From the NCBI RefSeq assembly GCF_009193155.1, contig NZ_VUKD01000004.1:1-64000 (forward strand): DNA of 64,000 nucleotides, read 5' to 3'. The notes beneath the pieces were generated by a model. It was not told the DNA's origin. It searched no databases and worked only from the letters and a program-made list of their open reading frames with translations. Below, piece by piece: positions 25,432 to 33,711 of this stretch. The number at the start of each line of letters is the position of its first letter. Within the stretch, counting starts at the first letter, position 1. The position numbers were made by a program, and so were the translations under genes. The stretch comes from Georgenia subflava. GTDB lineage: Bacteria > Actinomycetota > Actinomycetes > Actinomycetales > Actinomycetaceae.

Positions 25432-27585
25432 TCAGCCGACGGTGGCGGGCTCGCGCACGAGCGCCAGCACCTGCGCCGCCGCGCGGTCCGCGCCCGCGAG
25501 GAGCGGGGAGGGCAGCCCGGGTGTCGCGCCGATTGCCGAGCCGGGCTGGACGTCGCCGGCCGGGATGCCGATGACGATCACCTGGGGATCCGGGCGGCCG
25601 GCGGCGTCGACCAGCCAGAACTCCTCCGGCGTGACGTCGAGGCTGCGCGTGGTGACCGGCCGGCCGTCCGGGCCGGGGACCGCGTGGAGGCGGGCGCGAC
25701 CGGAGTCGAGCAGGGACCGCAGCAGCGGATCGTCGGTGACGTCGGTGTGCCCCTTGGACATCCGTGTCTCCACGAGCGCCCGTGCCCGGTGGACGCTGCC
25801 GCGGACCGCGGACCGGGCGACGAAGGCGTCGCCCTCCACGCTCACCGTCAGCCCCTCCCCGACGAGCTCGACGACGCCGGCGCGCACGAGGGCCAGCAGC
25901 TGGGCCGTCCGCTCCGGCGGTGGACCGGAGGCGAGCGCCAGTCCGAGGGCGTCGAACCAGCCGCGGACGTCGCGGGCGACCGAGGCGGCGTCGACCGCCC
26001 CGGCTCGCACGAGCCCGGCGACCTGCCCGCGCAGCGCCGCCATCGCCCTGCTGACCTCCGCCCGCGGGCTGGTGAGCGGGCTGCTGATCGACTCCAGCTC
26101 GGCGGCCGACCAGCGCCGGGTCCAGGCCCGCCACTGCGCGCCGGTCGGCTCCTCGACGTCCGGACGGTCGAGCCGCAGGACGTCGAGCCGACGGTCGGGC
26201 TCGACCACGAGCTCACGCACGAGATCGTTCAGCCCCGGCACGACCGCCTGCGCGATGCGGGCCAGCAGCTCCGCCGGCAGCTCGCCGTCGTCGGGGGAGA
26301 CGGACGGGACGGTCGCACGGTGGTGGCGCGCCAGGGTCGTCAGGTGGGCGACGACGAGCTCGCGCGCGAGCTGCGGCCAGACGTCCCGGGTGAAGTCCTG
26401 GTCGGGCACCGTGGCGGCCGCGCCGAACCACTCGCGGGTGGCCAGGCGCGGGGTGTACCGGGGCGGGAAGCCGCCGTAGAAGGACTTGGAGCGGTACGGC
26501 AGCCCGCGGCGAGAGCCGACGAGCAGGTGCGGTTCCCGCCCGGAGGGCTCGTAGGCGAGGTCGAGGTGATGGTCGCGGGCGACGAAGCGCCCGCCACGAC
26601 CGGCGGTGAGCACCGCGACCACGTCGAAGAAGTTCGCGCCGAGGCCGGCCACGATCACGTCTTCGCCGCCGGGGACGAGGTCCCAGTCCCGCTCGGCGGG
26701 CATGCCCGGCTCGAGGTAGACGAGGCCGTGCCGCCGGGCGGCGGCCACCCGCTCCGCGGTCGCGGGCGTACGACGCGCCTGGATCATGCCCTGTGCCAGC
26801 ACGACCGCCCGGGCCCGGAACGTTCTGCCGTCGGCCAGCCGGACGGTGCGCAGGGGAGGAGCCGCGGCGCCCTGCCCGGCGTCGGCGGGCTCGAGGCCGA
26901 CGACGGTGGCCACCACCCCCGTCAGCTCGACGCCGCCCCGGGCGAGGACCGCCTCGAGCTGCTCGCGGAAGTACACGCCCTGGAGCCGGCGGGTCGGGAA
27001 GGACCAGGGCTCGATCGCGGCGACCTCCTCGGCCACCCAGCCGGGCCGCGGGCCGGCGTGCCACCCGACGTCCGGGCCGGCGGTCACAGGTGGGGTACCG
27101 GCGAGAACCTCACGCGCCCAGGCAACGAGGTCCGGTCCGGGGGTGACCGGACCGGTCATCGGGGTGGAGTCGTCCGGGTAGATCGTGGTGTGGGCGCTGT
27201 AGGTGTTGTTGAGCAGCTGCGGGCTCTGGTCCGTGCGCCAGGTGGCCCCGGCGCCGACCTCGACGGCGTCGACGACGACGACGCGGACCGGCTCGCCCGT
27301 CGTCGACCGCGCCGTCAGCCGCTCGACGACGGACACCGCCCGCGGACCGCCGCCCACGATGACGAGGTCCGCCTCGACCGGATCCAGAGGCACGGGAGCG
27401 GTGAGGCGCGTGCCGACCGCCTCCGGCGGCTCGATGGTGGGCAGGCCGGCGGCGGTGAGGACGGTGCCGGCCGGCGGGAGACCGCCCGGCGCTGCCCCGG
27501 CCGGCGGGAGACCGCCCGGCGCTGCCCCGGCCGGCGCGAGACCGCCCGACGCTGCCCCGCCTGGCGTGGTGTGGTCGATGCTCAC
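25432..27585 (-). CDS. FAD/NAD(P)-binding protein of an ABC-importer operon
   Basis: 717 aa. Residues about 7-41 are a Gly/Pro/Ala repeat (PAGAAPGGLP units). A Rossmann FAD motif DLVIVGGGPRAVSVVERL begins near 73, and a second nucleotide-binding segment GGEDVIVAGLGANFFDVV lies near 305. It matches the broad FAD-NAD(P)-binding family (PF13454-like), distantly related to N-monooxygenases, and may act on an imported ligand. No signal peptide, so cytoplasmic. The GTG start overlaps the ATPase stop by 4 nt; it is the last gene of a five-gene operon. Function is inferred from context only. Confidence 0.75.
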   Translation of the reverse strand: MSIDHTTPGGAASGGLAPAGAAPGGLPPAGAAPGGLPPAGTVLTAAGLPTIEPPEAVGTRLTAPVPLDPVEADLVIVGGGPRAVSVVERLTARSTTGEPVRVVVVDAVEVGAGATWRTDQSPQLLNNTYSAHTTIYPDDSTPMTGPVTPGPDLVAWAREVLAGTPPVTAGPDVGWHAGPRPGWVAEEVAAIEPWSFPTRRLQGVYFREQLEAVLARGGVELTGVVATVVGLEPADAGQGAAAPPLRTVRLADGRTFRARAVVLAQGMIQARRTPATAERVAAARRHGLVYLEPGMPAERDWDLVPGGEDVIVAGLGANFFDVVAVLTAGRGGRFVARDHHLDLAYEPSGREPHLLVGSRRGLPYRSKSFYGGFPPRYTPRLATREWFGAAATVPDQDFTRDVWPQLARELVVAHLTTLARHHRATVPSVSPDDGELPAELLARIAQAVVPGLNDLVRELVVEPDRRLDVLRLDRPDVEEPTGAQWRAWTRRWSAAELESISSPLTSPRAEVSRAMAALRGQVAGLVRAGAVDAASVARDVRGWFDALGLALASGPPPERTAQLLALVRAGVVELVGEGLTVSVEGDAFVARSAVRGSVHRARALVETRMSKGHTDVTDDPLLRSLLDSGRARLHAVPGPDGRPVTTRSLDVTPEEFWLVDAAGRPDPQVIVIGIPAGDVQPGSAIGATPGLPSPLLAGADRAAAQVLALVREPATVG
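27473..27561. repeat. 30-bp tandem repeat in the N-terminus of the FAD protein gene
   Basis: Three copies of a 30-bp unit containing gccggcgggagaccgcccgg, in frame, giving a 10-residue protein repeat. Confidence 0.85.
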
Positions 27586-28418
27586 GCCAGCGCACCCTCG
27601 TCCAGCACGGGACGCACCTGGGTCTGGCCACCCTCGTGCCGCACCTCCACCGGGAGGCCGTAGACCTGCCCGAGCAGGTCGGCGTCGTAGGCCTCCGGCG
27701 CCGCGCCGTCGGCGACGATGCGGCCGCCGTCGAGCAGCACGACCTGCTGGCAGAAGGTGGCGGCGTGGTTGAGGTCGTGGATGGCGATGAGCGCGGCCAC
27801 ACCCTCCTCCCGGGCCACCTGGCGCACGATCTGGAGCGTCTCGACCTGGTAGCGCAGGTCGAGCGCGGACGTCGGCTCGTCGAGCAGGAGCACCCGCGGA
27901 CGCTGGGCGAGCGCCCGCGCGATGAGCACCCGCTGGGCCTGGCCGCCGGACAGGTCCGAGAGCCGTCGCTCGGCGAGCCCGTCCAGTCCGAGCCGCTGGA
28001 TCGCGTCCTCCACGACGGCGACGTCCTCGGCCGTGGGCCGCAGCCCCATGTGCGGGGTGCGGCCCAGCGTGACGGCCTCGCGGACCGTCAGCTCGAAGGG
28101 CACCTCGGAGGACTGCGGGACGTACGCCACGACCTTCGCGCGCTCGCGGGGCCGCATCGCGAGGAGGTCGACGTCCCCGAGCCGCACCGAGCCCTTCTTG
28201 GTCCGCAGCACGCCGGCGAGGATCTTCGTCAGCGTCGACTTGCCGGAACCGTTGGGGCCGAGGAGCGCGCACAGCGTCCCGTCGGCGACCGCGAGGTTCA
28301 CGCCGCGCAGCACCTGGTGCCTGCCGTAGGCGAACTCGACGTCATGGATCTGCAGCCCACCCGGGGCAGCCTGCGTGGGGGCTGCCACGGGTACGGCCAG
28401 CTCCTGGACAACGCTCAT
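27582..28418 (-). CDS. Iron-chelate-type ABC importer, ATP-binding protein
   Basis: 278 aa. Walker A GPNGSGKST at 54-62, signature LSGGQ at 156-160, Walker B LLLDEPTS at 177-184, and the H-loop in AIHDLNHAA. It is most like FecE/FepC/FhuC ATPases, which power siderophore, haem or cobalamin uptake. The ATG at 28418 overlaps the permease stop by 4 nt (ATGA). Fourth gene of the operon. Confidence 0.92.
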   Translation of the reverse strand: MSVVQELAVPVAAPTQAAPGGLQIHDVEFAYGRHQVLRGVNLAVADGTLCALLGPNGSGKSTLTKILAGVLRTKKGSVRLGDVDLLAMRPRERAKVVAYVPQSSEVPFELTVREAVTLGRTPHMGLRPTAEDVAVVEDAIQRLGLDGLAERRLSDLSGGQAQRVLIARALAQRPRVLLLDEPTSALDLRYQVETLQIVRQVAREEGVAALIAIHDLNHAATFCQQVVLLDGGRIVADGAAPEAYDADLLGQVYGLPVEVRHEGGQTQVRPVLDEGALA

Positions 28419-29650
28419 CTCGAGGCCCTCCTCGTCATGATCAGGTAGATGAAGACCGGGGCGCCGAGCATCGCCACGACGATCCCGACCGGGACCACCG
28501 ACGGCGCCACGACGGTGCGGCCGACCGTGTCGGCGGCGACGAGCAGGACCCCGCCGGCGAGTGCGGACATCGGCAGCAGGTACTGGTGGTTGGCACCGAT
28601 GATGAGCCGCGCGATGTGCGGACCGACCAGCCCGACGAACCCGATGACGCCGCACAGGGACACCGCCACCGACGCGAGCAGCACCGAGACGAGGATGAGG
28701 CCGACCCGCACCACCGTGACGTTGACACCCAGCGAGCGGGCGGCGTCGTCGCCGGCGAACGCGATGGCGTTCATGTCCTTCGCGAACCACAGCAGCAGCG
28801 GCAGGAGCACGACCACCACCGCGGCCATGATCTGCACCTCGGTCCAGCCGGCGTCGTTCACCGAGCCCAGCGTCCAGCGCACGATGGCCTGGAGCGTGTT
28901 CTCGTTGGCGACGTACTGCAGCCCGGCGGTGAGCGCCTCGAACAGCTGGGTGACGGCGATGCCGAGCAGCAGCAGCGTCGCGACCGCCATCTTCCGCGCG
29001 GAGGCCAGGCCCAGCACCAAGGCGGTCACCAGGCCCGAGGCCACGAGGGCGGACCCCATCACCACCGGGTTCGCCGAGCTGACCGTGCCACCGGAGAGCA
29101 GGATCGCGGCCGAGGCGCCGAAGGCCGCCGCGGGGGAGACGCCGAGCGTGAACGGGCTGACCAGCGGGTTCCGCAGCAGCCCCTGCATGACGGCGCCGGC
29201 GACCGAGAGCCCGGCACCGGCGGCCAGCGCCAGCAGCGCCCGCGGGAGGCGGAGGTCGCTGACGACGCCGAACGTCTGGACGAACTCGGGCTCGATCGTC
29301 CCGCCGGCCACGAGCAGCCACAGCACGTGCAGCGCGTCGCCGACGCTCACGCCGCTCGTGCCCACGGCCGTCGAGCCGGCCACGACGACGACCGTGAGCA
29401 CCGCGGCGACGACGAGGACGACCAGCCGGTGGTTGCCCAGCGTCCGCCGCAGGGCGTTCTGGCTCTCCGGCTGCCCGGGGGCCGCCGTCGGGCGGCCGCC
29501 GCTGCCGGACCTGCCCGGTCCGCCGGTGCCCGGTCCGCTTGTGCCCGGTCCGCCGGTGCCCCGTCCGACGGTGCCTCGCCCGACGGCGGTCGGCCTGCCG
29601 GCGCCGTCGGCGTCGGTGCGCGGCCGGTGCTGCTCGGTGCCGACGCTCAC
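28415..29650 (-). CDS. FecCD-family ABC importer permease
   Basis: 411 aa. A Gly/Thr/Pro-rich N-terminal tail (about 1-65) is unusual; then come about 9-10 transmembrane helices of the FecCD type, with LRLPRALLALAAGAGLSVAG near 135 and the coupling-helix region LCGVIGFVGLVGPHIARLI near 340. It is a single permease gene, so probably a homodimer. The GTG start overlaps the binding-protein stop by 4 nt. Confidence 0.92.
   Translation of the reverse strand: MSVGTEQHRPRTDADGAGRPTAVGRGTVGRGTGGPGTSGPGTGGPGRSGSGGRPTAAPGQPESQNALRRTLGNHRLVVLVVAAVLTVVVVAGSTAVGTSGVSVGDALHVLWLLVAGGTIEPEFVQTFGVVSDLRLPRALLALAAGAGLSVAGAVMQGLLRNPLVSPFTLGVSPAAAFGASAAILLSGGTVSSANPVVMGSALVASGLVTALVLGLASARKMAVATLLLLGIAVTQLFEALTAGLQYVANENTLQAIVRWTLGSVNDAGWTEVQIMAAVVVVLLPLLLWFAKDMNAIAFAGDDAARSLGVNVTVVRVGLILVSVLLASVAVSLCGVIGFVGLVGPHIARLIIGANHQYLLPMSALAGGVLLVAADTVGRTVVAPSVVPVGIVVAMLGAPVFIYLIMTRRASR
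29517..29590. repeat. Short tandem repeat in the permease N-terminus
   Basis: About five imperfect 15-bp units (ccggtgcccggtccg) encode GPGTGGPGTSG-like sequence ahead of the first membrane helix. Confidence 0.75.
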
Positions 29651-30729
29651 CGGTCACCTCCGGAGACGTACGCGTCCGCACCGGCGTAGTCGGGCACGCC
29701 CTGGAACTCGGTCGCCCAGCGCTGGAGGTAGTCGGCCGGGTCGACGTCGCTGAACTCCTCCGGGTGCAGCCAGCTCGCGAGGAAGATCGCGCCGAGAGCC
29801 TTCGACAGGCCCGAGGTCGCCCAGCCGTTCGTCACGTAGACCTGCTCGTCCTTCGCCGCGGCGATGTTCGACCAGCCGGGCCGGGCGACGATCCCGGCGG
29901 TGAGGTCGGCGATCTCCTGGTCGCCGTAGGGGGCGGCCGACGGCGGCATCTCGTGGACGATCACCGCTGGGTCGCGCTCGACGACCGCGGCCGGGTCGAC
30001 GGTGGTCTCGTGCTGGACGTCCCCGCCGGTGACCTCGCCGAAGATGTTGGTGCCGCCCGCGGCGGTGATGATCTGGTCGAAGCCGGAGCCGGGCAGCGCG
30101 GTCAGGTACGGCTGCTCGGTCTCCCAGTACACGGGGACCGGCTCGGTGCCCTCGACCCGCTCGGCGACCGTGGTGAAGATCTCGTCGTAGAAGCCCTGGA
30201 CCTCGTCGGCGCCCTCGGGCTCGGCGAAGACCTCGCCGAGCAGCTCGACGGTCTCGGGGAAGACGTCGAAGTCCCAGGCGGTGACCACGACGACCGGGAT
30301 GTCGAACTCGGCGAGACGCTCCTCCGCCTCCTGCCAGGTGCCGTTGCGGGGGATGATCACGACGTCGGGCTCGAGCGCGACGATCGCCTCGTAGTTGAGC
30401 TCGCCGATGCTCTCGCCGACGATCTCGTCCTCGGTGAACCCGAGGTAGGGCGCCCGCTGGAACGTGCCGCGGTCCACGCCGACGACGCGGTCGCCCGCGC
30501 CGATCGCCTGGACGAACTCGTTGTTGTAGCTCAGGGCGACGACGGCGCGCTCGACCGGGCCGAAGGTCACCTCGCGGTCCTGGTCGTCGACGACGGTGAT
30601 CTTCCCGGACGCGTCGGTGGCCGCGCCGGTCGGGTCGGCGGCTCCGCCGTCGGCGACGGAGACCTGGCCGCAGGCGGCCAGCACGAGGGTCGCGGCGAGC
30701 AGTGCTGCGGTGCGGATCGAGCGCTTCAT
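29647..30729 (-). CDS. Iron-chelate-type ABC importer, substrate-binding lipoprotein
   Basis: 360 aa. Signal peptide with lipobox LAAC, lipid-anchored Cys20, then a class III (TroA/FepB-like) binding fold: ITVVDDQDREVTFGPVERAV near 44 and LNYEAIVALEPDVVII near 112. Ligands of this class are usually Fe(III)-siderophores, haem or cobalamin; which one cannot be told. The ATG at 30729 overlaps the stop of the upstream AhpD-like gene by 4 nt. GTWQEAEERL and GATNIFGEV-type segments are typical of the family. Confidence 0.9.
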   Translation of the reverse strand: MKRSIRTAALLAATLVLAACGQVSVADGGAADPTGAATDASGKITVVDDQDREVTFGPVERAVVALSYNNEFVQAIGAGDRVVGVDRGTFQRAPYLGFTEDEIVGESIGELNYEAIVALEPDVVIIPRNGTWQEAEERLAEFDIPVVVVTAWDFDVFPETVELLGEVFAEPEGADEVQGFYDEIFTTVAERVEGTEPVPVYWETEQPYLTALPGSGFDQIITAAGGTNIFGEVTGGDVQHETTVDPAAVVERDPAVIVHEMPPSAAPYGDQEIADLTAGIVARPGWSNIAAAKDEQVYVTNGWATSGLSKALGAIFLASWLHPEEFSDVDPADYLQRWATEFQGVPDYAGADAYVSGGDR

Positions 30730-31955
30730 CGGGTTGCTCCGGTGGTCGTGGTGGGACTGGTGGTCGTGGTGGATGCGGCGGCCTCGGGCAGGTACGGCTC
30801 GCCGAGGGTGAGCATGAGCCGGTTGGCCCAGGAGAAGAACGCGACCGAGGCGACGAGGTCGACGAGGTCGGTCTGGTCCAGGCCGAGGGTGCGCAGCGCC
30901 TCGACGTGCGCGAGCGTGGCGCGGGCGGGGCTCGCGGCCAGGGCGGCGGCGAAGTCGATGATCGCCGCCCAGCGCCCGTCCTGGCCGGCGCTGAGCGGGG
31001 CGAGGTCGGTGGGCGCCCAGCCGACCGCCCGGCCGACGTCGGCGGAGAGCAGGCGGTCGACGTCGTCGGGACGCTTGCTCAGCTGGGCCGACTTCCGCGC
31101 GTGGACGGACGCGCAGAAGATGCAGTCGTTGACCTTGCTGGTCACCGCGGCGGCGAGCTCGCGCTCCGCCCGGGGCAGGCCCGCCTTGGTGAGGAAGACG
31201 GCGTGGTCGATCCGGGTGCGGGCGGCGAGGACGCCGGTCTGGCGGGCCAGCAGCCGGAAGTAGGCGCCGTCGCTCTTGCCGGCGAAGGCCGCACGGTGGG
31301 AGTCGGTGAGGTCCTCGCTCGCGATGGGCTCGACCCACGGCAGCCAGCCGAGCTGGTCACGGGTGAACTCGTGCGGCGTCGGCAGGCCGTTGGGTGCGGC
31401 CGCCGGGGAGTGCTTGGCGCGCTCCCCGGTGTCCGCGACGGCGGGCTCCGGCGCCACGGAGCCCGCGCCTGCGCCGTCGTCGTGGCCCGCGACGAGCCGC
31501 AGGCCGACCACGAGCCGCGCCTCGTAGGCGGTGACGGCGACGACCTGGCTCAGGAGCACGAGGCCGTCGGCGTCGATCCCGAGGTCGGCGAGCGCCGCGA
31601 CGTCCCGTGGGCCGACCAGCGCGGGGGAGAGGCTGAGGAGGTCGGCGTGGCGCACGAGGGCGGCGACGGTCGGGTCGGCGGTCGCGATGGCGAGGTCGAC
31701 GGCGTCGTGCTCGCGGTGGTGCCCGGCCAGCCGCGGGGCGCCGTGCTGCTCGGCGACCCGGGCCGCGAGGGCACGACGCAACGCCGGCGAGAGCAGGCCC
31801 GGATCGGCGAAGAGGTGCTCGTGGGCGCGCTGGGTGTGGTGGATGACGTCGGGTTTGGTAAGCCTGGCGAGAGCGGTGGCCTCGTCGGGCTCGGCGAGAG
31901 CGCCGACGAGGTCCTCGGTGGCCGTCGGTGGCCGGTGGTCGGTGGTGGTGGACAC
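30726..31955 (-). CDS. Fused double AhpD/CMD-domain protein
   Basis: 409 aa, apparently a fusion of two proteins that are often separate neighbours (CMD-domain, Avi_7170-like, and alkylhydroperoxidase-domain, Avi_7169-like). The C-terminal half (about 195-400) has the redox motif Glu266, Cys278-x-x-Cys281 and His285 (DCIFCASVH). The N-terminal half (about 10-160) has no cysteine at the matching place (HGAPRLAGHH). They are joined by an Ala/Pro/Gly linker (160-190). It probably has peroxidase or disulfide-reductase activity. GTG at 31955 with AGGAG upstream; it heads the five-gene operon. Confidence 0.78.
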   Translation of the reverse strand: MSTTTDHRPPTATEDLVGALAEPDEATALARLTKPDVIHHTQRAHEHLFADPGLLSPALRRALAARVAEQHGAPRLAGHHREHDAVDLAIATADPTVAALVRHADLLSLSPALVGPRDVAALADLGIDADGLVLLSQVVAVTAYEARLVVGLRLVAGHDDGAGAGSVAPEPAVADTGERAKHSPAAAPNGLPTPHEFTRDQLGWLPWVEPIASEDLTDSHRAAFAGKSDGAYFRLLARQTGVLAARTRIDHAVFLTKAGLPRAERELAAAVTSKVNDCIFCASVHARKSAQLSKRPDDVDRLLSADVGRAVGWAPTDLAPLSAGQDGRWAAIIDFAAALAASPARATLAHVEALRTLGLDQTDLVDLVASVAFFSWANRLMLTLGEPYLPEAAASTTTTSPTTTTGATR

Positions 31956-32160
31956 GGGTACTCCTTGATTCCAGTGCGCGGGAGGGTGGGCCGACGGCCA
32001 GGCGAGAGGCAGGCCGCAGGGTGGCGAGGCGTGAGCGCAGCAGCGCGTCGCGGCGGAGCCGCGGACAGGGCTGCGCCTCGAGGTGCGCGGAGCTACGGGT
32101 CATCAGCGCCGGGGACAGGGCTGCGCCGTCGAAGGGCGGAGCCATGGGCCGGCGGCGTCT

Positions 32161-32309
32161 GCCGGTTGATCGGCGTTCAGCTGACCCCGAGCCGGCGTGT
32201 GCCGAGTGATCGGCGTTCAGCTGACCCCGAGTCGGGGTGTGCCGGCTGATCGGCGTTCAGCTGACCCCAGTCGGCGTGGGCAGGCTGATCAGTGCTCAGC
32301 TGCCCCGAG
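32161..32309. repeat. 40-bp tandem repeat with TCAGCTGA core
   Basis: About 3.7 copies (32161-32200, 32201-32240, 32241-32280, 32281-32309), each with gatcggcgttcagctgaccc in which TCAGCTGA is a perfect 8-bp palindrome. It sits 206 bp upstream of the operon start and could be an operator array or a neutral minisatellite. Confidence 0.85.
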
Positions 32310-32647
32310 ACGCCGGCGTTCGGTCACTGAACGGGCAGCGGGCAGCGGTGCGCGAGGTGGCCTCAGGCGGGACAACAACACATGCACGCAGCGGCGCGCA
32401 TGCACATGCACACGGAGGCGCGCGGCGCGAGATGCGGCCTGGCACTCATGTGCATGCTCATGATGTCCTCTCATGTCGCGGACGGACGCCGCGATCGACC
32501 TGGATGCCGTGGGAGCAAGAGGCACCCTCGACAAGGCGTGACGCTACGTGACCACCGTTGAAGTGCCAACCGGTCCCGGTGGGCGTATCACCCTTCGGAC
32601 GCACGTCGAGTCAGCGGCCGCGCGGCCGGCGGACCTTACCCGGCGGG

Positions 32648-32763
32648 CCGCATGCAGGCGGGCCGCAATCGTTCCGGGCGCGCTGGTGCCGGGCCGTACT
32701 GCCGGCGGGCCGTGATCGTTCCGGGCCGTAATCGCGCCGGGCCGCGCTGCCGGCGGGCCGCAC
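32648..32763. repeat. Degenerate GC repeat before the FAH gene
   Basis: Repeated gcgggccg, cgttccgggc and gccggcgggccg blocks end at the -10 box of the following gene. Confidence 0.65.
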
Positions 32764-32769
32764 TAGGGT
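32764..32769 (+). promoter_or_regulatory. -10 box, leaderless FAH gene
   Basis: TAGGGT, 6 nt, then ATG at 32776. Identical box and spacing to the lipoate-ligase gene and yggS. Confidence 0.6.
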
Positions 32770-32775
32770 TGCCCT

Positions 32776-33549
32776 ATGCGCATCGCACGGTTCATCACGG
32801 GGGAGAACCCTCAGTACGGCATCCTCGACGAGGACGCGGACGAGCTCGTCGCCCTGCGCGGCGACCCGATCTACGGCGATCTGGAGACCACCGGCCAGCG
32901 GGTCGCGCTCGACGAGGTGCGGCTCCTCTCCCCGGTGATCCCGCGCTCGAAGGTCGTCGGCATCGGGCGCAACTACGCCGACCATGCCGCCGAGATGGGC
33001 AATGAGGTCCCGGATGAGCCGCTCGTCTTCCTCAAGCCGAACACGTCGGTGATCGGCCCGGACGACCCGATCGTCCTGCCGGCCTTCTCCGGCGAGGTCC
33101 ACCACGAGGCCGAGCTCGCCGTCGTCATCTCCCGGCTGTGCAAGTTCGTGCCCGCGGAGAAGGCCTCGGACGTCATCTTCGGCTACACCGTCGCCAACGA
33201 CGTCACCGCCCGGGACGTCCAGCGCACCGACGGCCAGTGGACCCGCGCGAAGGGCTTCGACACCTCCTGCCCGCTGGGTCCCTACCTCGCCCTGGACCTG
33301 GACGTCTCCGACCTGGCCGTGCGTGCCCGCGTGGACGGCGAGCTCCGCCAGGACGGGCGCACCTCCCAGCTGGTGCACAAGGTGCCCGAGCTGATCGCGT
33401 ACGTGTCCTCGATCTTCACCCTGCTGCCCGGCGACGTGATCCTCACCGGGACCCCGGCCGGGGTCGGCCCGATCGACGTCGGTCAGCGCGTGGAGGTCGA
33501 GGTCGAGGGGATCGGCGCCTTCTCCAACCCGGTCGTGCGCCGGGACTGA
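32776..33549 (+). CDS. Fumarylacetoacetate hydrolase (FAH) family protein
   Basis: 257 aa. The FAH fold covers about 55-255: KVVGIGRNYADHAAEMGN near 59, metal-binding GEVHHEAELAVVI near 108, and LTGTPAGVGPI near 221. Members hydrolyse or isomerise acylpyruvates and 2-hydroxyhepta-2,4-dienedioate; conserved actinobacterial copies near gltX may be fumarylpyruvate hydrolases or oxaloacetate decarboxylase-like. Cytoplasmic. The start is set by the -10 box 6 nt upstream. Confidence 0.88.
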   Translation: MRIARFITGENPQYGILDEDADELVALRGDPIYGDLETTGQRVALDEVRLLSPVIPRSKVVGIGRNYADHAAEMGNEVPDEPLVFLKPNTSVIGPDDPIVLPAFSGEVHHEAELAVVISRLCKFVPAEKASDVIFGYTVANDVTARDVQRTDGQWTRAKGFDTSCPLGPYLALDLDVSDLAVRARVDGELRQDGRTSQLVHKVPELIAYVSSIFTLLPGDVILTGTPAGVGPIDVGQRVEVEVEGIGAFSNPVVRRD

Positions 33550-33711
33550 GCGCCCGCGCCCCCTGTTGCCGTCGGGTCGACTTGCACAGTGGCGCCTGTC
33601 TGTCCGAACGCCCGCCACCAGCGGCACCGTCACCGCCTTTGCGGCCGGGCACGTGTGGAGGAGACGTCCGGACAGTCCTGGCTCTTCCCCCACGCGCTGC
33701 CCGCGCGTCGC

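Larger units (their letters stand above)
31956..32775. other. 820-bp gap upstream of the importer operon: repeats, no gene
   Basis: It contains a ~40-bp direct duplication (about 32059-32098 and 32109-32149), a 40-bp tandem array (32161-32309), an 11-bp inverted repeat (32398-32408 with 32447-32457) in locally less GC-rich DNA, and a ggcgggccg-type repeat (32648-32763). Open frames here read straight through repeats and match no family I know. No DtxR/IdeR-type iron box was recognised. Confidence 0.6.

Noticed and set aside
31956-32200. DtxR/IdeR or Fur-type iron box upstream of the importer operon
   Set aside because: No sequence resembling the known consensus palindromes was found on either strand near the operon start.
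32161-32309. CRISPR-like array
   Set aside because: The units are contiguous with no unique spacers and no cas genes nearby, so it is an ordinary tandem repeat.
32237-32551. Small plus-strand frame in the 820-bp gap
   Set aside because: It is made largely of the 40-bp repeat and Arg/His-rich low-complexity sequence, with no Shine-Dalgarno or leaderless start signal.
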